64,000 bases of DNA from Polyangia bacterium (GTDB lineage Bacteria; Myxococcota_A; Polyangia; Nannocystales; Nannocystaceae), in contig JAUHWG010000034.1 of the NCBI GenBank assembly GCA_030424595.1, positions 1 to 64,000 of the forward strand, given 5' to 3'. The notes under the pieces were generated by a model. It saw nothing but the letters and a program-made list of their open reading frames with translations. It did not search any database and had not been told where the DNA came from. The position numbers and the translations under genes were made by a program. This document shows positions 58,630 to 64,000 of the stretch, in pieces. Each line of letters begins with the position of its first letter. Position 1 is the stretch's first letter.

Positions 58630-59163
58630 ATGCACCCGTGGCACGATATCGACGTCGACGGCGACAGGCTCGAGGCTGGCTTCTCGGCGGTGATCGAGGT
58701 CCCCCAGGGATCCAAGAACAAGTACGAGCTCGACAAGAAGACCGGGCTCCTGCGCCTCGACCGGGTGCTCTACTCGGCCGTCCACTACCCGGCCAACTAC
58801 GGCTTCATCCCCCAGACCTACTGTGACGACGGGGACGCGCTCGACGTGCTCGTGCTCGCCCAGGTGCCGGTCCATCCGCTGTGTATCGTCGAGGCCCGGG
58901 CGATCGGCGTGATGCGGATGAGCGATGACATGGGCGGTGACGACAAGATCGTCGCGGTCAGCGTCCACGACCCCGCGGTCGCCGACTACCGGGATATCGA
59001 CGATCTCCCGCTGCACACGATGCGCGAGGTCCAGCGCTTCTTCGAGGACTACAAGGTGCTGGAGAACAAGGCGGTGGTGATCGACGATCTCCTCGGCGCC
59101 GAGGAGGCGCGTCGCCTGATCCGCGAGGCCTTGGAGCTCTACCGCGCAGAGAAGCCGCGCTGA
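58630..59163 (+). CDS. ppa: Inorganic pyrophosphatase (family I)
   Basis: Cytoplasmic enzyme of 177 aa hydrolysing pyrophosphate to phosphate, which pulls biosynthetic reactions forward. It shows the family I marks: IEVPQGSKNKYELDKKTG, VLYSAVHYPANYGFIPQTYCDDGDALDVLVL with the metal-binding DxDxxD, and MSDDMGGDDKIVAV, then YKVLENKAV. Length is typical. The start has a TAGGCT box 7 nt upstream. It is convergent with the LysR gene across a palindromic repeat. Confidence 0.97.
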   Translation: MHPWHDIDVDGDRLEAGFSAVIEVPQGSKNKYELDKKTGLLRLDRVLYSAVHYPANYGFIPQTYCDDGDALDVLVLAQVPVHPLCIVEARAIGVMRMSDDMGGDDKIVAVSVHDPAVADYRDIDDLPLHTMREVQRFFEDYKVLENKAVVIDDLLGAEEARRLIREALELYRAEKPR

Positions 59164-59263
59164 GCCGGAGCTGGCTCGCACGGGACGCGCTCTTCGGAGC
59201 GCCCCCGCGTGGCGACGCGGAAGGCCACAGGGAGTCGGGGGAGAGCTCTGGCCGGCGCATCGT

Positions 59264-59467
59264 CTAGCAGACCGTGGCAAAAGTCCCGCGCACTCTCCAG
59301 CCCTCGTCGGCCCTCGTCGGCCCTCGTCGGCCCGCGTCGGCCCTCGTCGGCCCTCTCGGCTCCGCCGAAACTTGCGGTACGGCCCAGTACAGCGGCGTTT
59401 CGTCGAAGCCAAGAGGGCCAACGATTGCGGCGCGAGAGCACACGGGACTTTCGCCACGGTCTGCTAG
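59264..59467. repeat. CTAG-tipped palindromic repeat, copy 3 (longest)
   Basis: Terminal inverted repeats of 25 bp with one mismatch: CTAGCAGACCGTGGC at 59264 and its complement ending at 59467. The two halves remain inverted copies inward (GTCCCG, CTCTC, GGCCCTC, TCGGCT, CGAAAC) to a centre around GTACGGCCCAGTAC. The left half has an 11-bp CCTCGTCGGCC unit repeated about five times. The right CTAG contains the TAG stop codon of the LysR gene. Confidence 0.85.
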
Positions 59468-60372
59468 AGATCGTCGAGGTCGTGCTCGCCGGTCGGCAGG
59501 CGGTGGTGGAGGTCGACGAACTCGATCACCTTGCGGACGAAGCTGGCGACGGCCCGGACCCTCGCGACGTTCACCAGGCTCGCCGGGATCAGGAGATACG
59601 TGTCGAGCGTCGGCAGCGGCGGGTGGGGGACCGGGACCCGCCGAAGGCCGACGAACTCAGCCAGGCGAGGGTCGATGAGGAGCGCTCCGAAGCCCGCGAG
59701 CGCGGCGGCTCGCTGGGTGAGGATCCCGTTGCAGCGGGCGTTGACCCGGGGGAGACAGCCCTGGTCACGGAGCCAGCGCATCGGCGCGAACTCGGAGAAA
59801 TCCTCGGGCCAGGCGATGTAGTCGAGGTCTTGGAGCGTGGCGTCGGCGGGCAGGCGTCGGAGGTAGTCGGCGCTCGCGTAGAGCCCCATGGTCGTGGTGC
59901 TCAGGCGCTGGAAGACCTGGTCGCCGCGGGTCGGTCGGACCGTGCGGACCGCGAGGTCAGCCTCTTGCCGGTCGAGATCGGCGAGGGCCGTGGACTCGCG
60001 GATCTCGAGGCGGATGAGCGGCCAGCGGCGGGTGAAGGCGGGGAGCAGCGGCGCGAGGTAGTCGGTGGAGCTGCCGGGGGGGAGGGCGATCCGGACCCAG
60101 CCTTGGGGCTCCGCCCCCAGCTCCTCGAGCGCCGCCTGGAGATCGGCGGATCGCCTCGCCATCTCCTGGGCGTGGGGGAGCATCGCCTGACCGGCTGGCG
60201 TTAGGGACAGGCCCGCGCGGGCGCGGATGAAGAGCTGGTGGCCGATGGTCTCCTCGAGGGTCGCGAGGCGGCGGCTCATGGTCGCCTGGCCGAGCTTCAG
60301 CGCCCGGGCTGCGGCGCTCAGGCTGCCGTGCTCGTGGGCGGCGAGGAAGAGCCGGATATCCTGCCAGTCCAT
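59464..60372 (-). CDS. LysR family transcriptional regulator
   Basis: Regulator of 302 aa. The N-terminal winged helix-turn-helix is at about 2-60 (DIRLFLAAHEHGSLSAAAR, then QATMSRRLATLEETIG). The effector domain covers 90-290 (VRIALPPGSSTDYLAPLL, DLAVRTVRPTRGD, GLYASADYL, GFGALLIDPRLA). It belongs to the group controlling adjacent genes, often with a small-molecule inducer. The divergent metallo-beta-lactamase-fold gene begins 107 bp away, with an inverted ATCC-N11-GGAT between them as candidate binding site. ATG 60372 (MDWQDIRLFL) is the family start. Confidence 0.92.
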   Translation of the reverse strand: MDWQDIRLFLAAHEHGSLSAAARALKLGQATMSRRLATLEETIGHQLFIRARAGLSLTPAGQAMLPHAQEMARRSADLQAALEELGAEPQGWVRIALPPGSSTDYLAPLLPAFTRRWPLIRLEIRESTALADLDRQEADLAVRTVRPTRGDQVFQRLSTTTMGLYASADYLRRLPADATLQDLDYIAWPEDFSEFAPMRWLRDQGCLPRVNARCNGILTQRAAALAGFGALLIDPRLAEFVGLRRVPVPHPPLPTLDTYLLIPASLVNVARVRAVASFVRKVIEFVDLHHRLPTGEHDLDDL

Positions 60373-60407
60373 GCCCGCGAGCATGGGTCTGTGGGACCGC
60401 GAGGTCC

Positions 60408-60426
60408 ATCCATAATCGAATAGGAT
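60408..60426. promoter_or_regulatory. Candidate LysR operator (T-N11-A type)
   Basis: ATCC-N11-GGAT lies in the gap between the LysR gene and the divergent lipoprotein gene, fitting the partly palindromic T-N11-A box bound by LysR proteins. Several other TCCAT repeats are nearby. Confidence 0.4.
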
Positions 60427-60478
60427 CCATGAGGAGATCGCAGATCCATACCCAGTCGAGTGGGTTCATGCTCTGAGC

Positions 60479-61486
60479 ATGTCGTCGCTTCAAGCCCGAA
60501 TCCTCCCCCTGGCCCGCTCCTTCGCCCTGCTCGGGCTCATCGGCGGCTCCTCGCTCGGTTGCGCGCTCAGCCCCCACCCGACCGTCGCCGCGGAGGTCGA
60601 CAGACCCGCGGCGGGCGTCGACCTCGAGGGGGCGATCGCCGAGGCCGGTCCGATCCGCCATGAGGTCGTGATCTCGGCCCGCTGGGTCGTCGATCGCAAG
60701 GGCCTGGTCAACCTCGACCACCCCGAGGCGAAGGCGGCCGGGCTGCGCAAGGGCGATGTGCCGATCGTCCTTCCGGTGCACGTTCTCCGGCACCCGGAGC
60801 GCGGCCTCTTCGTCATCGACACGGGGGTCTCCAAGGCGCGGGTGAACGGCGAGGCGGAGGGGGCGGAGGGCGACGGGACCCGCGGCCTGGTCGCGAGCTT
60901 TTTGAGGGGGATCGAGGGCGAGCGCTCCCTCGGCTCGATCGTCGAGGCGACGGGAGAGCCGCTCGCGGGCGTGCTCCTCACGCACATGCACCTTGACCAC
61001 GTGCTCGGTCTCGCCGATGTGCCGAAGGGGACGCCGATCTACACCGGCCCCGGCGAGTCCGCGGCCCGCCGCGGCGGCAACGGGCTGCTCCGCGGGACCT
61101 ACCGCCGGATCTTCGCGGGGCACGAGGTCCGGGAGTGGAGCTTCGGCGCGGTGGATCCGGCCGAGCCGCTCGCGGGCGCCGTCGACGTCTTCGGCGACGG
61201 CTCCCTCTGGGCTCTCCCTGCGCCCGGGCACACGCCCGGCAGCGTCGCCTATCTGGTGCGGACGACCGAGGGGCCGCGCCTCATCGCCAGCGACACCAGC
61301 CACACCCGCTGGGGTTTTGAGCACGGGGTCGAGCCGGGGACCTTCACCGCCGATCACGGGGACAACGCGCGGAGCCTCGAGGCGCTGCGCTCGCTCGCCT
61401 CGCGGCACCGGATCCCGACCTATGTCGGGCATGAGGAGGGGGCTGTGGTGTTGGGGGCGGAGGTCGGGGCGCTCGCCCGACGATGA
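60479..61486 (+). CDS. Metallo-beta-lactamase-fold lipoprotein
   Basis: Envelope protein of 335 aa. The signal ends in a lipobox (GGSSLGCALSP). The zinc motif HMHLDH is at 169-174 in LLTHMHLDHVLG. GHTPGSVAYLV gives the third-ligand His, and DTSHTRWGFEHG supplies the bridging Asp region. The closing strand ends YVGHEEGAVVLG. The spacing is like N-acyl-homoserine lactonases and related MBL enzymes, but exported members act on several lactones, phosphates or sulfates. It is divergent from the LysR gene, which probably controls it. The substrate is not evident. Confidence 0.88.
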   Translation: MSSLQARILPLARSFALLGLIGGSSLGCALSPHPTVAAEVDRPAAGVDLEGAIAEAGPIRHEVVISARWVVDRKGLVNLDHPEAKAAGLRKGDVPIVLPVHVLRHPERGLFVIDTGVSKARVNGEAEGAEGDGTRGLVASFLRGIEGERSLGSIVEATGEPLAGVLLTHMHLDHVLGLADVPKGTPIYTGPGESAARRGGNGLLRGTYRRIFAGHEVREWSFGAVDPAEPLAGAVDVFGDGSLWALPAPGHTPGSVAYLVRTTEGPRLIASDTSHTRWGFEHGVEPGTFTADHGDNARSLEALRSLASRHRIPTYVGHEEGAVVLGAEVGALARR

Positions 61487-61568
61487 GCGGTCGCTAGGCT
61501 GGGGCCGCCTACGCCGAGGTCGCAGCGCCTTCGAGCTCGTCGCGAAGACGGGCGGAGGACCTGCCGGC

Positions 61569-62210
61569 CTAGTAAAAGCCTTCGCGGCGGGCGTATCGGC
61601 CGGCTCGCTCGCGGTCGTAGGCCTCGGCGTCGAAGCTCTCGTCGTTGACCTCGCGGTGGAGCTCGCCGCTGGTCGGGAGGGTCGAGCGGTCGACGAAGCG
61701 CGCGGGATCCCAGAGCTGTGAGCGGAGGAAGGCCTTCGAGCACTGGGTGTAGGCGGCGTCGATGTCGACCAGGATCCCGAGCTTGGGGAGCCGACCCTCG
61801 ACTGCGCAGGGCCGCAGGAGCTCGGCGCAGGTCGTCAGGGTCGCGCGACCGTTCACGCGGAAGGTGTCGCCGATCCCCGGGATCACGAAGATGAGGCCGA
61901 CGTGGGGGTTTTGCAGGATGTTGCGCAGGGTGTCGGCGAGGCGGTTGCCGGGGCGCTCGGGGATGAGCAGGGTGGCGTCGTCCAGGATCCGGACGAAGCC
62001 GCGGGGATCGCCGCGGGGGCTGACGTCGCACCTGCCCTCGGCGTCCGCGCTGGCGATGCAGAGGAAGGGCGAGGCCTCGACGAAGCGCCGCGTGAGGCGG
62101 TTTAGGGTCGGGCTGCTCTTCGCGTGCACGAGCGGTGTTGGCTCGCCTATCAGCGCGCGGAGGGTCTGCTCGTCATCGATCGTCGCCTCGGTCAGTCGGT
62201 GGCCTGCCAT
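61569..62210 (-). CDS. Pyridoxamine 5'-phosphate oxidase-like flavoprotein
   Basis: FMN-binding split-barrel protein of 213 aa of the PPOX group, similar to the mycobacterial MSMEG_1061-type family. Visible parts: FLCIASADAEGRCDVSPRGDPRGFVRI, LIPERPGNRLADTLRNILQNPHVGLIFVIPG, TFRVNGRATLTTCAELL and a C-terminal helix ending GRYARREGFY. These enzymes reduce or oxidise small molecules with FMN or F420; the true substrate is unknown. No signal peptide. ATG 62210 is the only good start. Confidence 0.85.
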   Translation of the reverse strand: MAGHRLTEATIDDEQTLRALIGEPTPLVHAKSSPTLNRLTRRFVEASPFLCIASADAEGRCDVSPRGDPRGFVRILDDATLLIPERPGNRLADTLRNILQNPHVGLIFVIPGIGDTFRVNGRATLTTCAELLRPCAVEGRLPKLGILVDIDAAYTQCSKAFLRSQLWDPARFVDRSTLPTSGELHREVNDESFDAEAYDRERAGRYARREGFY

Positions 62211-62348
62211 CGGCCGATGGTGGGCGCGGGCGGGCGCTTGCGCAAGGAGCCCGCTCTGGGCGAGACGGCGAGGGGCGGCGGAGGACGGACGGCGAGGGGC
62301 GGCGAGGGACGGTTTCGCAGGGGTCGCAGCTGAGGGGCGCAGTCCAGG

Positions 62349-63155
62349 CTAGACGAAGCCGCGCAGGGGCATCGTCGGCGGGCGTTGGAGCCAGTTGTCG
62401 TCCTCGTACTCGGCCTCGCCGTCGATGACGTGGAGGGTGTAGGCGCAGCGCGGTCGCGACGATCGGTTGGCCCGGCTGCGGTGGGGGAGGAGGCCGTGGA
62501 AGGCGACGAGGGTGCCGGTGCGGGCCTCGATCGCCCGCCAGCCGTCGCTCGGCCAGGGCTCGTCGCTGAGGGTGTCGGTCCAGGTCCGGTCGCCGTCTCG
62601 GCGGTAGCGGGAGCGCAGGCCGAGGCGGTGTCCCCCGGGCAGCAGCTCCAGGCAGCCGTTGTCGACGGTCGCGTCCTCGAGGGCGAACCAGAGGCCGAGC
62701 ACAGTGCTCGGGTCGGTGCTGAGGTAGGTCGCGTCCTGATGGGCTGGGACCGCGCCGCCGACCCGCGGATGTTTGAAGATCACCATCGACTGGAGCAGGA
62801 GCGGCGCGGCGAGGCCGAGCTCGGCGACGAGGGCTGCGAGGCGAGGGTCCCGGGAGAATCGATCGAAGAGCGGGACGCGGTCGTGGAGGGCGTGGCCGAG
62901 CTTGTTGACCCGGAGCCGGTCGCCGTCGCGCTCGGGCTCGAGAAAGGCACGGACCTCGCCGCCGGAGCCGAGAAACCAGGGGTCGTGACCGTGGCGTTGG
63001 CCCCCGGCGTCGAAGGTCGAGCCGAGCGACTCGAGATCGGTCTCTTCCACCAGCCGCAGCGCGGCGTCGCGGAGCTCCTCGCAGGCCTCGGACGACGCGA
63101 AGTCGGGGATGACGAGAAAGCCGTCTCGCTCGAAGGTCGCGCGGAGATCGCTCAT
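62349..63155 (-). CDS. Phytanoyl-CoA dioxygenase family protein (PHYHD1-like)
   Basis: Fe(II)/2-oxoglutarate dioxygenase of 268 aa. Metal ligands are visible as HQD (His139, Asp141) in PAHQDATYLSTDP and His225 in LLPHRSRANRS, with the 2-oxoglutarate-binding Arg following. The N-terminal FERDGFLVIPDFASSEACEEL and the closing TLHVIDGEAEYEDDNW, then LQRPPTMPLRGFV, fit the phytanoyl-CoA hydroxylase-like family, close to PHYHD1. Substrate unknown. TAGCGT lies 6 nt before ATG. Confidence 0.9.
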   Translation of the reverse strand: MSDLRATFERDGFLVIPDFASSEACEELRDAALRLVEETDLESLGSTFDAGGQRHGHDPWFLGSGGEVRAFLEPERDGDRLRVNKLGHALHDRVPLFDRFSRDPRLAALVAELGLAAPLLLQSMVIFKHPRVGGAVPAHQDATYLSTDPSTVLGLWFALEDATVDNGCLELLPGGHRLGLRSRYRRDGDRTWTDTLSDEPWPSDGWRAIEARTGTLVAFHGLLPHRSRANRSSRPRCAYTLHVIDGEAEYEDDNWLQRPPTMPLRGFV

Positions 63156-63161
63156 GGGTCG

Positions 63162-63167
63162 ACGCTA
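63162..63167 (-). promoter_or_regulatory. -10 box TAGCGT, leaderless spacing
   Basis: On the minus strand TAGCGT is separated from ATG 63155 by CGACCC (6 nt). Confidence 0.45.
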
Positions 63168-63282
63168 CCGCTGAATCGCAGCAGCGTCCATGCGCGCAGC
63201 GCTGCTCGCCGCCTTGCCGAGAGAGGCCTGCGTCTGCGTCGCTGGGCTCGGGCCGTGAGGACTGCTGCCCCGGGCAGCTAGG

Positions 63283-64000
63283 CTAGGGGCAGGAGGGGGC
63301 TACGTCGCGCTTGAAGGTCCGGCCGCTGGCGAAGCTCATCAGGTGCTGATTGCCGGCGTAGGGGCCGTAGGCGTGGAGGTTGGCGCCGTTGACCAGGGTC
63401 GCGCCGGCGGGCTGGGGGCAGCCGTCGAGGCAGGTCCAGTTGCCGCCGTCGTAGACGATGGGTCCGGGGACGGGCGGGTCGACCATCCAGTAGACCTGGT
63501 CGTGGAGCGCCTCGCCGAGCCCCTCCGGGTCGACGCCCTGCTCGGCGTCGAGGTAGGCGATGAAACGATCGCGGACGATGACGGTCGCGCTGTCCTGCCC
63601 GGCCGGGACGGCGATGAGCTCCGCCTCGCCGCGCCACTCGCCGCCGAGGAACAAGCCGGCGATGCTCTGGCGGACCATCGACCGGCCGACGTAGGGCTCG
63701 GCCTCGACCAGGCGATCGGGGCCGGCGAGGGCGAGGTAGGTGCCCTGCAGGGAGTAGCCGAGGCGGAGGCGGAAGGGCGGCTCGAAGATCTCGTCGACGA
63801 AGGGCCCGGTGTCCCAGGGGAGCTGGCGCTCCCAGGTGTCGACGTGCATGACGATCTGCGAGCCCTCGACCCAGACAAACCCGGTTCCGAGGGTCTCGGT
63901 CATGCAGTTGTTCGAGGTCTCGCGCCAGACGAAGTTGCCCATGTCGTCGATCACCAGCTCCGACGACCAAGGCGCGTTCTCGGGGTCCCACTGGAGGCTC
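63283..64000 (-). CDS. Partial protein of unknown function (N-terminus outside window)
   Basis: The frame reaches the right edge (LQWDPENAPWSSELVIDD is read upstream of the first internal GTG), so the start lies beyond. At least 238 residues are visible, with Trp/Gly-rich strand sequence: TLGTGFVWVEGSQIVMHVD, FRLRLGYSLQGTYLALAG, WMVDPPVPGPIVYDGGNW. Three Cys lie near the end (WTCLDGCPQP, then SCP at the C-terminus). The pattern suggests an extracellular beta-sandwich protein; no family is recognised. Confidence 0.65.
   Translation of the reverse strand, partial: SLQWDPENAPWSSELVIDDMGNFVWRETSNNCMTETLGTGFVWVEGSQIVMHVDTWERQLPWDTGPFVDEIFEPPFRLRLGYSLQGTYLALAGPDRLVEAEPYVGRSMVRQSIAGLFLGGEWRGEAELIAVPAGQDSATVIVRDRFIAYLDAEQGVDPEGLGEALHDQVYWMVDPPVPGPIVYDGGNWTCLDGCPQPAGATLVNGANLHAYGPYAGNQHLMSFASGRTFKRDVAPSCP

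Noticed and set aside
57301..59457. 718-codon minus-strand frame
   Set aside because: Antisense to the hydrolase and pyrophosphatase genes and crossing the palindromic repeat.

Overview
The window is very GC-rich (third codon positions almost all G or C) and reads as chromosome of a Myxococcota bacterium, most likely from the Nannocystis/Plesiocystis/Enhygromyxa side of the phylum. The signs are secreted proteins with long Thr/Ser/Gly linkers and lipoprotein signals, at least two proteins ending in a MYXO-CTERM-like tail (Cys motif, hydrophobic helix, Arg cluster), an RCC1-repeat lipoprotein, an FG-GAP lipoprotein, a TPR-fused Ser/Thr kinase, a membrane pseudokinase and a TonB-like C-terminal domain. 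I see no rRNA, tRNA, CRISPR array, prophage or insertion sequence with a transposase. The taxonomic call is inference.

Layout. 1-1200: non-coding, with a large inverted repeat. 1.2-6.7 kb: RCC1 lipoprotein and membrane Ser/Thr kinase with TPRs. 6.9-10.1 kb: transketolase and a histone-H1-like/winged-helix DNA-binding protein. 10.1-11.5 kb: gene-free stretch of repeat relics and a 12-bp tandem array. 11.5-14.1 kb: methionine-cycle operon mtnB-mtnD-ahcY. 14.2-20.2 kb: MYXO-CTERM protein, a sulfatase-fold membrane enzyme, a small zinc-ribbon protein, a membrane protein and coaD, with a divergent TPR lipoprotein. 20.5-23.6 kb: pseudokinase/TonB-like fusion. 23.8-30.7 kb: lipoproteins, an APH-type sugar kinase with a POT transporter, and a DUF1415-like protein. 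30.7-35.1 kb: three-subunit molybdenum hydroxylase plus a Cys-rich small protein. 35.0-41.7 kb: exported and outer-membrane proteins, one with a frameshift. 41.7-64 kb: PEP synthase, several small unknown proteins, RDD protein, M3 peptidase, thioesterase, HTTM pair, glutathionyl-hydroquinone reductase-like GST, ABC-F ATPase, alpha/beta hydrolase, pyrophosphatase, LysR with a divergent metallo-beta-lactamase-fold lipoprotein, PPOX flavoprotein, phytanoyl-CoA dioxygenase-like protein, and a partial gene at the right edge.

Two genome-scale signals cut across the genes. First, many gene starts are preceded by a TANNNT -10 hexamer exactly 6 or 7 nt before the ATG/GTG. That puts the expected transcription start on the start codon, so leaderless mRNAs look common here; two divergent gene pairs share overlapping -10 elements. 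Second, a family of 150-200 bp imperfect palindromes with CTAG-containing tips lies between convergent genes at 6.8, 46.7 and 59.3 kb. In each case a tip supplies the TAG stop codon of a flanking gene. Partial relics lie at 9.0 and 10.4-10.9 kb.

Most genes are ordinary metabolism or exported proteins of unknown role. The least-explained items are the hairpin family, the leaderless/bidirectional promoters, the pseudokinase-TonB fusion, and the molybdenum enzyme operon with its Cys-rich small protein.
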